42,679 bases of DNA from Phycisphaeraceae bacterium (GCA_029260615.1 JAJDCX010000015.1:1-42679); one strand, 5' to 3'. Counted from the stretch's first letter, positions 34,766-42,679 are shown. Made by a program: numbers and translations. The notes: a model not told the origin generated them from the letters alone.

Positions 34766-36325
34766 ATGTCCGTGTTCGAATTCAATCGAAAAAAACTACA
34801 TCACTTGGCTGAAGAAGCCGGCTTCGGTTCCGAAAACGACATGACCGGGGCCGAACGGTTGCTTCTGAAATGCGTGGCGCTCGGCGCATGGGGAGACTGT
34901 GATCGCGACCGCTTGGACGAGGAGCAGAAGATCATCCGATCGAAGCTGTTTGAGTGGTTGCTCATCTGCCCCACCCTTCGCACATTGCTGCACCCCAAAG
35001 GGGTGCAGATTATTGGGGCTACCTTTGAGCAAGAACTTGATCTGGAAGACGCCTGGATTGATGTTCCACTCTGGTTGTACGATTGCACATTCAAGTGCGA
35101 CATCATTTTGCGTAGAGCTAGGACCAGAACCCTTGCGCTTCAACGATGCAAAATACAATCCTTTGCCGCTGACGGAATTAATGTCAAAGGCAGTGTCCTT
35201 TTAAGTGAAGCCGAAGCGGAGGGTGAGGTCAGGCTTGTGGGTGCGAAGATCGGCGGGTCGTTGACGTGCAATGGTAGCAAGTTTCGACATGCTGGAAACA
35301 AAGCCCTTGCTGCTGATCGCATCGAGGTCATAGGAAGTGTTTTTCTTCGGCGCGACTTCGAAGCACAGGGCTGCGTGAGTCTGAATAACTCTCGCATCAA
35401 AGGTGCTCTACATGTGTATGATTCGAGTTTGCGAAATGAGAAAGGGGGCGGACAGCTTGAAGCCGTGGCGCTGGATCTGCGCGGCGCCGTGATCGAGGGA
35501 CTCTTGTGGTTTGTTGATCCCGAAGAACACAGCCTGCCGACCAAGATCACGGGCCGCGTCATGCTCCGGCACGCTTCCGTCGGCCAACTCATTGACAGCC
35601 CCGAAGTCTGGAAGCCCACTGATGGCCGAGGTCCAGTTCCTGCCGCACTCGACGGTTTTACCTACGACAGCCTCGGGTTGGCGGATGGGGCGATTGAGGT
35701 CGACTTTCGCAAAGAGTGGTTAGAGCGAGGTATAGAATGTAGTGATACATTCGCCCCCCAGCCCTACACCCAGCTAGCCAAAGTTTTCAGAGAGGCCGGG
35801 TATGAGGACCGTGCCAAAAAGATCCTAATCGCCCGGGGCTGGCAGCGGCTTGATCGAATGCGTGGAAAACTGGGTTTCTGGAATCCAAAACTCAGTTGGT
35901 TACACGGCATGTTGCTTGGTTTCGGGTATCGCATCCGAGTGCCATTGTTAGGCCTGATTGTCTTGGCGGCATTGGGCACTTGGCGTTTTAACATAGGCTG
36001 GCAAGATGAACAATTTAATCCAGCCGTGCCGTTTATATACAACTCGTTTAAAAAAACAGGAGGATGGGGTGTCTCGGTAGGTGAGGAACAGCGATGGCCC
36101 CATCCGTATAACGAAAAATTTGCGGAAGAGTTAAAGGAATACCCCAAGTTTCAGCCGTTTATATACTCTCTGGATACATTACTGCCAATCGTTAATTTGC
36201 ACCAAGAAGACTTCTGGATGCCGACCGGATACTACCGATGGTATATGTGGTTTCACATTGGGGCGGGCTGGTTCTTCACTACAATGGCGGTCGTCGGTTT
36301 CACAGGCCTTGTACGAAAAGAGTAA
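34766..36325 (+). CDS. Beta-helix-like membrane protein ('membrane-associated oxidoreductase'-type), low GC
   Basis: 519 residues. It opens with a helical segment (LTGAERLLLKC-like), then about 200 residues of short beta repeats (DLEDAWIDVPLWLYDCTF, NVKGSVLLSEAEAEGEVRLVGAKIGGSL, DLRGAVIEGLLWF) that resemble a right-handed beta-helix. Two hydrophobic segments lie near the C-terminus (IRVPLLGLIVLAALG and WFFTTMAVVGFTGLV). Databases often call such proteins membrane-associated oxidoreductase, but I see no redox motif. Base composition is visibly lower in G+C than all neighbours, especially the last third, which points to transfer from another genome. Function is unknown. Confidence 0.75.
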   Translation: MSVFEFNRKKLHHLAEEAGFGSENDMTGAERLLLKCVALGAWGDCDRDRLDEEQKIIRSKLFEWLLICPTLRTLLHPKGVQIIGATFEQELDLEDAWIDVPLWLYDCTFKCDIILRRARTRTLALQRCKIQSFAADGINVKGSVLLSEAEAEGEVRLVGAKIGGSLTCNGSKFRHAGNKALAADRIEVIGSVFLRRDFEAQGCVSLNNSRIKGALHVYDSSLRNEKGGGQLEAVALDLRGAVIEGLLWFVDPEEHSLPTKITGRVMLRHASVGQLIDSPEVWKPTDGRGPVPAALDGFTYDSLGLADGAIEVDFRKEWLERGIECSDTFAPQPYTQLAKVFREAGYEDRAKKILIARGWQRLDRMRGKLGFWNPKLSWLHGMLLGFGYRIRVPLLGLIVLAALGTWRFNIGWQDEQFNPAVPFIYNSFKKTGGWGVSVGEEQRWPHPYNEKFAEELKEYPKFQPFIYSLDTLLPIVNLHQEDFWMPTGYYRWYMWFHIGAGWFFTTMAVVGFTGLVRKE

Positions 36326-36381
36326 TCAGCGCCATCACGTATACAGATAGAAACATCAAACGCACCTGATCGGATCATCCA

Positions 36382-36897
36382 ATGACAACCGCAACAACAT
36401 CCGCACTGCCACAGCAATACGCCTGGCTGCCCAGCCCCATCGGTAGGGTTCTGTTGTCGGGTGACCTACTCGGTCTATCGCGTGTGCAGGTTGATACCGC
36501 TTGTCGAAGTGTCGATCCAGAAGAAGATGCGATCGAAGATGCGGCGATGTTTCACGACGCCGCCGAACAACTGCAAGCCTACTTCGCCGGCAACCTCAAA
36601 CAATTCAACCTCAAACTCAACCCCCAAGGCACACCGTTCCAACAGCGAGCTTGGGCCGAGCTGCAACGCATCCCCTTCGGTGAAACCATTACCTACGGCG
36701 AACAGGCACGCCGGCTCGGCGATCCCAACGCTTGCCGAGCGGTTGGGGCAGCAAATGGGCAGAACCCGATCGGGATCATCGTCCCCTGTCACCGCGTCAT
36801 CGGCAGCACCGGCAAACTCACCGGATTCGCAGGCGGGCTGGACGCCAAGGCCTGGCTTCTCAATCACGAGTCCGGGTTGTTTGTGTCTCACGGCTAA
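36382..36897 (+). CDS. ogt: Methylated-DNA-protein-cysteine methyltransferase
   Basis: 171 residues; suicide repair of O6-alkylguanine. The C-terminal DNA-binding and active-site domain is complete: GTPFQQRAWAELQRIPFGET (residues ~83-102), YGEQARRLGDPNACRAVGAANGQNP, then IIVPCHRVI with the acceptor cysteine C136, and TGFAGGLDAKAWLL. The N-terminal part is the shorter Ogt type without the metal-binding cysteines of Ada. It is followed after 18 bases by the HIT gene on the same strand, probably co-transcribed. Confidence 0.95.
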   Translation: MTTATTSALPQQYAWLPSPIGRVLLSGDLLGLSRVQVDTACRSVDPEEDAIEDAAMFHDAAEQLQAYFAGNLKQFNLKLNPQGTPFQQRAWAELQRIPFGETITYGEQARRLGDPNACRAVGAANGQNPIGIIVPCHRVIGSTGKLTGFAGGLDAKAWLLNHESGLFVSHG

Positions 36898-36915
36898 GCC
36901 GTTACCTTGTTATTC

Positions 36916-37452
36916 ATGGCAAACAAACGACTCTGGGCACCCTGGCGGATGGCGTATATCAGCGGGCTCGACGCCGACGAAGCGCCCGCTGACAAGAACG
37001 GGGGATGCTTCCTCTGCAACGCCGCGGATACGGGTAAGGCCGAAGAAGAATTGGATCGGCTCCTTGTTCTTAAGCGAGACGGCCGCGGCATCCTGATGCT
37101 CAACCGCTATCCTTACACCAACGGCCACCTCCTCGCCGCGCCCCACGACCACGTCGGCGACATCAGCGACCTAAGCGCCGCACAACGCGCCGGTTTAATG
37201 GAGCTCTGCGAACTGGGCACACGTCTGCTCCGCGCCACCATGCAGCCACAAGGCATCAACATCGGCATGAACCTGGGCCGATGCGCCGGAGCAGGCCTCC
37301 CCGGCCACGCACACATGCACGTCGTCCCCCGGTGGAACGGCGACGTCAACTTCATGCAAACCGTCGGCCAGATCCGTGTCATTCCCCAGGCATTAAGCGA
37401 GAGCTTCTCCATGCTTAAAGCCGCGCTACCGGGTCTGTCACCTAAAGGGTGA
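36916..37452 (+). CDS. HIT family hydrolase (Ap4A phosphorylase-like)
   Basis: 178 residues from the ATG at 36916; the frame also opens at TTG 36907. The histidine triad is H131-A-H133-M-H135 in GLPGHAHMHVVPRW. A CFLC pair (C31, C34) near the N-terminus is the zinc site found in many longer HIT proteins. Such enzymes hydrolyse or phosphorolyse dinucleoside polyphosphates or AMP-linked compounds. The N-terminal LWAPWRMAYI motif is typical of the bacterial HIT group annotated as Ap4A phosphorylase. No Shine-Dalgarno is obvious. Confidence 0.93.
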   Translation: MANKRLWAPWRMAYISGLDADEAPADKNGGCFLCNAADTGKAEEELDRLLVLKRDGRGILMLNRYPYTNGHLLAAPHDHVGDISDLSAAQRAGLMELCELGTRLLRATMQPQGINIGMNLGRCAGAGLPGHAHMHVVPRWNGDVNFMQTVGQIRVIPQALSESFSMLKAALPGLSPKG

Positions 37453-37522
37453 AGTTTTCTGGCGCAGCACGACGGTGCTTCGCCTATAGTCACCGCATCT
37501 ACCACGGTCGGTCGACTCGACA

Positions 37523-37528
37523 TACAAT
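37523..37528 (+). promoter_or_regulatory. -10-like TACAAT close to the GAF-phosphatase start
   Basis: TACAAT ends 9 bases before the ATG at 37538, and no ribosome binding site intervenes. Position suggests a leader of only a few bases. Confidence 0.35.
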
Positions 37529-37537
37529 GCAACACAC

Positions 37538-38911
37538 ATGCGCTTCCACGACTACCCCGACAACAAGAGGCTCCCGGTACTGATGGACCTGGTCTCGGAC
37601 CTGAGCAAGGCCAACGATCCCTCCGAAGTGCTGCGTGCGTTTGGGATGGGTTGGTCCAAACTAGCGGGGTCTTCAGGTTACATCTCGCTTTCATGCCGAG
37701 GGCTTGAGCCCGGTGAGTACCGGATCACCCGGATGCTCGCGCTTGGGGACATTGAGAAGAACTCGGGCGAAGCCCTCTGGCAACCCTCCGGCGAAAAACC
37801 GATCCACACCGCCGGCCTGCTCGGCGAGATCGTCAGCCGGGGCAGGCCCATGATCGTGCATGACCTCGATGTCAAAGACGACCCGGTGCTGGGTGATTCC
37901 ATTTCCGAGTACTGTTCGCTTACCGCCACACCGTTGTTTGATGGAGGAAAGATACTCAATTGGGCGATCAATCTCAGCACAGACCCGATCGCCCACACCG
38001 AAAAAGAATTAGAGGATGTGCTACTCCGCTCGAACCTCGTCGGCGGAACCGTCCGTCACGTGCAGACCGCCAAGAAACTCCGCGAGGTGCATCAACGTAT
38101 CAAGGACGAGGTTGAGCAGATCGCCAAGATTCAACAGGCGTTGTTGCCCGAGAAGCTCCCGGACATCCCCGGGGTCACAATCGCCGCACAATATCAGACC
38201 TACGACCAGGCCGGGGGAGACATCTATACCTTCCACCCGCTGGGTACCGGGCTGGGCCACACCGTAAAAAAACCCGACGGGCGTTGGGCGATCTTCATCG
38301 GCGACGTATCGGGTCACGGCCCCGCCGCCGCCGTCGTCATGGCCATGGTCGAATCCATGCTCGCCACCTACCCCATGACACCGGACACCACCGGACAGGT
38401 GCTTGATTACCTTAACAAACACCTCTGCGCCAAACGCATCTTCAGCACCTTCGTCACCGCCTTCCACGCACTCTACGACCCCGCGACACGCACGCTGACT
38501 TACTCCCGCGCAGGCCATCCGCCACCGCTTTGGCGCAAGCCTTGTAGCAACGTTACCGATACCGGCAAGCCCGATGGGATGGATGGTCTTGGGGGCGGTA
38601 AGGCTGAGGTTACTGAACTCGATGCGATCGGCGGCCTCCCCTTAGGCATCATGCCCGAGGAAACCTATGAGGACGCATCGATCATTCTCGAGCCCGGGCA
38701 GACGCTTACCCTTTACACCGATGGCATACCCGAAACCCGCTCACCCGATGGCACGTTTTTTGGCACCGAAGGCATCATCAACGCGATGCTCGAATGTGAC
38801 GGTGAGGCGGAGTGTGCCGTCGAAACCATTTTGCAGCACGTCCGCAAACACGAAGCCGGCGGCCGACCGCAGGACGACCAGACGCTGGTTGTGATGCGTG
38901 TGGACAGGTAG
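37538..38911 (+). CDS. GAF-domain SpoIIE/RsbU-type PP2C phosphatase
   Basis: A 457-residue signalling serine/threonine phosphatase. The N-terminal ~165 residues resemble a GAF sensor domain. A coiled-coil linker follows (~175-205, KKLREVHQRIKDEVEQIAKIQQALLP), which is the classic RsbU junction. The phosphatase has its metal ligands in AGGDIY (~225-230), IGDVSGHG (D256), and DDQTLVVMRV at the end. RAGHPPP is also conserved. Such proteins dephosphorylate anti-anti-sigma factors to switch on a sigma factor. No RsbV or RsbW partner lies in the window. It is cytoplasmic, with no membrane helix. Confidence 0.93.
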   Translation: MRFHDYPDNKRLPVLMDLVSDLSKANDPSEVLRAFGMGWSKLAGSSGYISLSCRGLEPGEYRITRMLALGDIEKNSGEALWQPSGEKPIHTAGLLGEIVSRGRPMIVHDLDVKDDPVLGDSISEYCSLTATPLFDGGKILNWAINLSTDPIAHTEKELEDVLLRSNLVGGTVRHVQTAKKLREVHQRIKDEVEQIAKIQQALLPEKLPDIPGVTIAAQYQTYDQAGGDIYTFHPLGTGLGHTVKKPDGRWAIFIGDVSGHGPAAAVVMAMVESMLATYPMTPDTTGQVLDYLNKHLCAKRIFSTFVTAFHALYDPATRTLTYSRAGHPPPLWRKPCSNVTDTGKPDGMDGLGGGKAEVTELDAIGGLPLGIMPEETYEDASIILEPGQTLTLYTDGIPETRSPDGTFFGTEGIINAMLECDGEAECAVETILQHVRKHEAGGRPQDDQTLVVMRVDR

Positions 38912-38928
38912 ACGTGACGTGTCTGAAT

Positions 38929-38968
38929 AAAAAAAGACGCCCGGCCAGGCATAGCCGGACCGGACGTC
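38929..38968 (-). terminator. Intrinsic terminator of the AhpD-like gene
   Basis: On the minus strand the stem GACGTCCGG (38968 down to 38960) pairs with CCGGGCGTC (38944 down to 38936), with an inner GGC/GCC pair. Seven T follow (A run at 38929-38935 on the plus strand). It lies 23 bases after the stop of the AhpD-like gene. Confidence 0.88.
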
Positions 38969-38991
38969 GAGGGGGGTGGCTCGTTAAATAC

Positions 38992-39567
38992 CTATGCGAG
39001 TGCCTGGGTGTTCTGAGCCGATTCCGGCTCCCACGCCTTGGCTGCGAACGCTTCATCGACTTCGGTGTCCGCCAGGTGATTGACATAGTTTGATAGCGTC
39101 TTGACCGTGACGCCCAGCACAACTTCCAAGGCCTGGGCCGCTGTGTAGCCAGCATCTTCCATCGCCTGCTTGGCCTGGTCTGATGGCCAACCGCGTGTGT
39201 TCACCACCTCGGCGGTGAACCGGCTCAGCGCCTCTAATCTTTCATCGCTGATCGGTTGGTGTTTTCGAATGGCATTAACCACATGGTCCTCAACATGCTG
39301 CATAGAGGCGATCACCGAGTGCGCCGCGACACAGTATCGGCAGTCGTTCTCCCGGCTGACGGTCAGAAGCACGGTCTGCCGTTCGGTGGGTGTCAAGGAG
39401 GTCTGCTCGAGGAGTCCGTTGAGTTGAATGTACGCCTTGAGTACGGAGGGGGCGTTGGCCATTTTTGCCAACAGATTGGGGGTAAAACCGTACTTGGCCG
39501 TAACCGCCTTGAGGGGTGCAAGGGAGGCTTCCGGGGCGTCGTTTAGGGTGCGTGTGGGTATCTGCAT
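38992..39567 (-). CDS. Carboxymuconolactone decarboxylase / AhpD-like protein
   Basis: 191 residues from the ATG at 39567 (AAGGA spaced 8 bases); the frame to 39609 is not needed. The all-helical CMD fold carries the redox centre C76-R-Y-C79 and H83 in ENDCRYCVAAH, as in AhpD-type alkylhydroperoxidases, so a peroxidase or disulphide-reductase role is likely. A TetR gene precedes it on the same strand, and a perfect palindrome lies in the 74-base gap between them. It ends at a strong terminator. The exact oxidant or substrate cannot be told. Confidence 0.9.
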   Translation of the reverse strand: MQIPTRTLNDAPEASLAPLKAVTAKYGFTPNLLAKMANAPSVLKAYIQLNGLLEQTSLTPTERQTVLLTVSRENDCRYCVAAHSVIASMQHVEDHVVNAIRKHQPISDERLEALSRFTAEVVNTRGWPSDQAKQAMEDAGYTAAQALEVVLGVTVKTLSNYVNHLADTEVDEAFAAKAWEPESAQNTQALA

Positions 39568-39610
39568 TTCGTCGATCCTTTGGGGCGTGTGATGTATGTA
39601 ACCCCTCAAG

Positions 39611-39626
39611 TGGAATAGATATTCCA
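39611..39626. promoter_or_regulatory. Operator palindrome TGGAATA-GA-TATTCCA
   Basis: A perfect 7-base inverted repeat with a 2-base centre, located between the TetR stop and the AhpD-like start (44 bases before the ATG). It is a fitting site for the TetR protein encoded next door. Confidence 0.65.
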
Positions 39627-39641
39627 GATACTACCAAAAAA

Positions 39642-40223
39642 TCAGGCCAGCATATCCTCAGCCAAGCCTGCTGCAGAGCGGAGTACGGACTTACTGGACC
39701 CGGAACGGACAAGCACCATCAGCCCAAGGAGTTGGCACATCAGGGCCCGAGCGGTCTCGGTGGGGTCTGTTTCGTTGCTGATCTCGCCGGAGGACTGGCC
39801 TTGCTCGAGGAGGTCGGCGAAAAACTTTTCGGTATCACGGAACCCGGACCGGACGATCTTCGCGACCTGCTCGTCTTTGGGCGCGAGCTCCAATGCCGAG
39901 TTCACCAGGAAGCAGCCGTGCTTGCCGTGGGGGCCTCTTGTGCCTTCACCCATAGACTTAAACAAGGACAGGATGGCTTCTCGTGGTCCGCGTTCCTTGG
40001 CCGAGGCCCGCAGATCCGCTCGGCGGTACTCTCGGTCGTAACGTTTTAGTGAGTCGATCAAGACGTCGTGCTTGCTCTTGAACGTGTCGTAGAAGCTGCC
40101 GCGGTTGATCCCCATCTGCTCGAGCAGGTCGTCCATCGAGGTGGACTCGTAGCCCTGAGCCCAGAAGGTCTCCAGGGCCCGATCCAGGGCCTCATCGACA
40201 TCGAACTGCTTATCGCGTGGCAT
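39642..40223 (-). CDS. TetR/AcrR family transcriptional regulator
   Basis: 193 residues. The N-terminal helix-turn-helix is clear: DEALDRALETFWAQGYESTSMDDLLEQMGINRGSFYDTF, residues ~10-48, followed by KHDVLIDSLKRY. The rest is a typical ligand-binding helical domain, including GCFLVNSALELAPKD, a feature of the TetR group that controls stress and redox genes. It is encoded upstream of the AhpD-like gene and separated from it by an operator-like palindrome. It probably represses that gene and perhaps itself. The effector is unknown. Confidence 0.93.
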   Translation of the reverse strand: MPRDKQFDVDEALDRALETFWAQGYESTSMDDLLEQMGINRGSFYDTFKSKHDVLIDSLKRYDREYRRADLRASAKERGPREAILSLFKSMGEGTRGPHGKHGCFLVNSALELAPKDEQVAKIVRSGFRDTEKFFADLLEQGQSSGEISNETDPTETARALMCQLLGLMVLVRSGSSKSVLRSAAGLAEDMLA

Positions 40224-40353
40224 GTCTTCTGCTCCAATAGATCATAGTGTAGCCTATATGGAACGATCGGTCAAGATGATGGGGAAAATTTATTGTTGGG
40301 GTCGAGGCAGAGACCGGGCGGAGGGATGTGCCGGGGTCTCTATTCTATTGTAG

Positions 40354-40638
40354 TTAGTCCATGCGTTTCTGGACTTCGATGAGGTGGAAGCCGAACTGGG
40401 TTTTGACGGGGTCGGAGACCTGGCCCAGGGGTAGGTCTGAGAAGATGACGGCGTCGAATTCGGGGACCATCTGGCCTTGGCCGAATTCGCCGAGTGAGCC
40501 GCCGGCCTGGCCTGAGGGGCAGGAGGAGTGTTCTTTGGCGAGGTCGGCGAAACTGGCGCCGTCGGCGATCTTCTGCTTGAGTTCGAGGGCTTTTTCTTCG
40601 GTCTTGACAAGGATGTGGCTGGCGGTGGCGCGGGGCAT
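40354..40638 (-). CDS. ppiC: Parvulin-type peptidyl-prolyl isomerase
   Basis: A 94-residue single-domain parvulin, nearly identical in layout to E. coli PpiC. Visible motifs are ASHILVKTEEKALEL, FADLAKEHSSCPSG, GGSLGEFGQGQMVPEFD and TQFGFHLIEV, which include the catalytic histidines and the cysteine in SSCPS. It catalyses cis-trans proline isomerisation in the cytoplasm; no signal peptide. Monocistronic as far as seen. AGGAGC lies about 5-10 bases before the ATG. Confidence 0.95.
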   Translation of the reverse strand: MPRATASHILVKTEEKALELKQKIADGASFADLAKEHSSCPSGQAGGSLGEFGQGQMVPEFDAVIFSDLPLGQVSDPVKTQFGFHLIEVQKRMD

Positions 40639-40792
40639 GGTCGGCTCCTGGTTTGCGTGCTTGTGGAGTCAGGCGTCAATCGCCCGACGGGTATTTTTGG
40701 GTCCAGAGGGTACTGTATCGGACAAACGCTCTCTTTGCAGCGGCTGTGTAGGATTCCTGGTTGAGCGGAGGGTCGTGTATCTGATTTATTTG

Positions 40793-40823
40793 TTGCAGGG
40801 TATCCGGCTTTATGCCTTATCAT
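40793..40823 (+). promoter_or_regulatory. Candidate promoter of the nucleoside transporter
   Basis: TTGCAG (40793-40798), a 19-base spacer, then TATCAT (40818-40823), which ends 8 bases before the ATG. No Shine-Dalgarno lies between, so the mRNA may be leaderless. Confidence 0.35.
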
Positions 40824-40831
40824 AGCCGCCC

Positions 40832-42112
40832 ATGATCTATCTACGAGCCTTGATCGGTGTGGTGGTGCTTTTGAGTCTGGCTTGGGCGATGTCGTTTAAT
40901 CGGCGGCGGTTCCCATGGCGTGTCGTATTGATGGGGATGGGGCTGCAGCTTGGGTTGGCAGGCTTGATTCTGGGGACGGGGTTTGGGTATGAGGCGTTGG
41001 AGGCGGCGAAGGGGTTTGTGATTCGGTTGATTGCGGTGAACGGTCGGGGGACGGAGATGATCTTTGGTGATCTGGCCAAGGGTGACGGGCCGGTGGGTTT
41101 CATTTTTGCTTTTGCGACCAGCGGGTTGATCGTGATTATCTTTTTCTCTGCGCTGATGGCGGTGCTGTACCACCTGGGGATTATGCAGTTGATGGTGTGG
41201 CTGCTTGCGCGGGTGATGTCGTTTTTTATGGGGGTCAGCGGTGCGGAGGCGATGGCGATGGCTGCGAATGTATTTGCGGGGCAGACGGAGGCGCCGCTGG
41301 TGGTTCGGCCGTACATCCCGAAGATGACGATGTCGGAGTTGAATGCGTTGATGACGGGTGGTTTTGCGACGGTGGCGGGGTCGGTGTTGGCGGTGTACAT
41401 CGGTATTCTTGGGCCGGAGATCGGGGCGCACTTGTTGACGGCGTCGTTGTTGAGTGCGCCTGCGGCGTTTGTGATTGCGAAGATCATTCGGCCGGAGGTC
41501 GAGGAGCCGGTGACAGGGCGGAACGTCAAGCTGCGAATTGATCGCACGGCACACAATCTGATTGAGGCGGCGGCGAACGGGACGCAGGACGGTTTGAAGC
41601 TGTGGTTGAATGTGATTGCGATGTTGATTGCGTTTACGGCGTTGGTGGAGCTGGCGAATTGGCCGTTGGGCTCGCTGGGTGAGGCGGCGTTTGGGATGGA
41701 GGCGGGGGCGTTGTCTGTTTCGGCTATATTTGGTTGGGTGCTTGCGCCGTTTGCGTGGTGTATCGGGGTGGATAACTGGCACGACTGCCAACTGGTTGGG
41801 GGGCTGATCGGGACGAAGCTGGCGATCAACGAGTTTGTGGCGTTCTTTGAGATGGGCACGTTGCTTGGGCCGATCAATGAGGCGGGGGCGCACCCGGAGT
41901 CGCAGTTTATTAACCCGCGTTCGGCGAAGCTGGTGGCGTACTCGATGTGCGGGTTTGCTAATTTTGCTTCGATAGGTATCCAGCTAGGTGGGATCACGCC
42001 TTTGGCGCCGGAGCGTAAGACGGACCTGACCCGGCTTGCGGTGCGTGCGATGCTTGGGGGTGCGTTGGCGTCGAGTTGTACGGCTGCTGTGGCGGGGATG
42101 TTTATTGATTGA
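40832..42112 (+). CDS. nupC: Concentrative nucleoside transporter (NupC/CNT family)
   Basis: A 426-residue multi-spanning carrier that imports nucleosides with sodium or protons. CNT signatures are GQTEAPLVVRPYIPKMTMSE, GGFATVAGSVLAVYIG, GTKLAINEFVAFFEM and CGFANFASIGIQLGG. The last ~25 residues end in a membrane segment. Codons prefer G or T in the third position, unlike plus-strand genes to the left such as thiC and pckG. The long antisense frame over the gene is a product of this composition. It may form a salvage function with other genes outside the window. Confidence 0.95.
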   Translation: MIYLRALIGVVVLLSLAWAMSFNRRRFPWRVVLMGMGLQLGLAGLILGTGFGYEALEAAKGFVIRLIAVNGRGTEMIFGDLAKGDGPVGFIFAFATSGLIVIIFFSALMAVLYHLGIMQLMVWLLARVMSFFMGVSGAEAMAMAANVFAGQTEAPLVVRPYIPKMTMSELNALMTGGFATVAGSVLAVYIGILGPEIGAHLLTASLLSAPAAFVIAKIIRPEVEEPVTGRNVKLRIDRTAHNLIEAAANGTQDGLKLWLNVIAMLIAFTALVELANWPLGSLGEAAFGMEAGALSVSAIFGWVLAPFAWCIGVDNWHDCQLVGGLIGTKLAINEFVAFFEMGTLLGPINEAGAHPESQFINPRSAKLVAYSMCGFANFASIGIQLGGITPLAPERKTDLTRLAVRAMLGGALASSCTAAVAGMFID

Positions 42113-42160
42113 GTTTGGGGGTTAGACATATCACGGAATCGCGGAGAAGGCGGGAAGGAG

Positions 42161-42346
42161 GATTCACCGCAGAGAACGCAGAGTGCGCAGAGGAAGGCGC
42201 GGAGGGAGGTGCGGAGGGGGCGGTATCCGCAGATTGCGCAGATGACGTAGATTAGGAAGGGGACGCGACAAGTCGCGGCGCTTCGTGGGGCGGATTGTAT
42301 CTTCGTCTTGATCTTCTGGGTGTCTGTGTGCCTCTGTGGTTAAGTC
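42161..42346. repeat. Degenerate CGCAGA-type intergenic repeats, third copy of the family
   Basis: Blocks here are GATTCACCGCAGAGAACGCA, GTATCCGCAGATTGCGCAGA and TGTGTGCCTCTGTGGTTAA (42328-42346). The first two are relatives of the elements at 29420-29580. The stretch 42113-42679 holds no gene that I can support; it carries these repeats and the hairpin at 42497-42550. Confidence 0.7.
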
Positions 42347-42496
42347 TTCTTTTTCAAATCATCAACCCTCAATCACGCATCATCAATCTAAAAGCCTCAC
42401 GATTGTCCGGCGGTAACGGCAGGCGCGGGGTCAGCGGGACCGGGTCGAGCCCGCGTCCTGTGATCCGTTATCTGGCCGGGGCGATCCGCTACCAAG

Positions 42497-42550
42497 CCCC
42501 CGCCCCCGGAAGTATTCGAACTTTCATCCGAACGTTTCCGGGGGCGGGGG
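42497..42550. repeat. 15-base perfect inverted repeat, GC-rich hairpin
   Basis: CCCCCGCCCCCGGAA (42497-42511) pairs with TTCCGGGGGCGGGGG (42536-42550) around a 24-base spacer. The spacer can add a TTCG/CGAA pairing. It is in non-coding sequence after nupC, too far (about 385 bases) to be that gene's terminator. No coding match or tRNA-like fold was seen around it. Confidence 0.75.
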
Positions 42551-42679
42551 AGCCCTCGAGTCCCGGTCCTTTTAATCTTTGGATGCTCGGGGTAGCTGAC
42601 GATCGCCGTCGTGAGGTTGTCGGCAGGCGCCCCCCCCGGAAATAGGTCCAAGGGAAAAAATGACGTCTCCACTAATGGG

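Noticed and set aside
40837..42129. Open frame of 430 codons on the minus strand over nupC
   Set aside because: It mirrors the nupC codons, has protein-unlike composition (Asn/Pro/Ile-rich, no domain), and nupC shows clear CNT motifs on the other strand.
42397..42672. Possible short gene on the minus strand at the right end
   Set aside because: It starts at GTG without a ribosome site, crosses the 15-base hairpin, and has no recognisable domain.
42113..42679. tRNA or other structured RNA gene in the last gap
   Set aside because: I looked for a cloverleaf and for conserved ncRNA blocks and found none; only repeats and one hairpin are visible.

Overview
The window looks like chromosomal DNA of a planctomycete, most likely of the Phycisphaerae. 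This rests on gene content rather than on a marker gene, since no rRNA or ribosomal protein is present. The two secreted proteins carry dockerin-like GDLNGDGFVG...VLxNW repeats typical of that class. There are also a DUF4914 protein, a PadR regulator with HAAS-type membrane proteins, and a high-GC, gene-dense layout. No phage, transposon, CRISPR array, tRNA or rRNA was seen.

Left part (1-14 kb). A truncated nucleotide-kinase-like/deoxyribosyltransferase-like gene enters from the left edge. It is followed by DUF4914 (with an HPr-kinase-like P-loop), a Rieske protein plus M20 dipeptidase pair overlapping by ATGA, and divergently the GTP-dependent PEP carboxykinase pckG with a clear terminator, then a MazG-like gene. 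Two paralogous secreted proteins (about 570 and 1,500 residues) follow. The large one has the same putative glycosidase fold as the small one, but a block of about 917 residues has been inserted in frame into the middle of the fold. That block contains its own propeller-like, ConA-like and dockerin modules.

Middle (14-30 kb). An addB-addA recombination nuclease pair is divergent from a TPR-YggX fusion. Then come sixA, a phosphate transporter with its DUF47 partner, a DUF971 protein without the usual cysteines, and a PEGA lipoprotein. A PadR regulator follows with two tandem paralogous HAAS-like membrane proteins and a perfect palindromic operator. This PadR module is the best candidate for a little-described signalling system.

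Right part (30-42.7 kb). It holds moaC, recX, an esterase-DUF1572 pair, thiC behind a complete TPP riboswitch, a low-GC beta-helix-like membrane protein, an alkyltransferase, a HIT hydrolase and a GAF-SpoIIE phosphatase. Then come a TetR/AhpD-like pair with an operator palindrome, a parvulin and a nucleoside transporter. Strand composition (G versus C in third codon positions) reverses near 38.9 kb. Gaps between genes carry at least three dispersed or palindromic repeat families. Several genes without a Shine-Dalgarno have a -10-like hexamer only 6-9 bases before the start codon, which suggests leaderless mRNAs.
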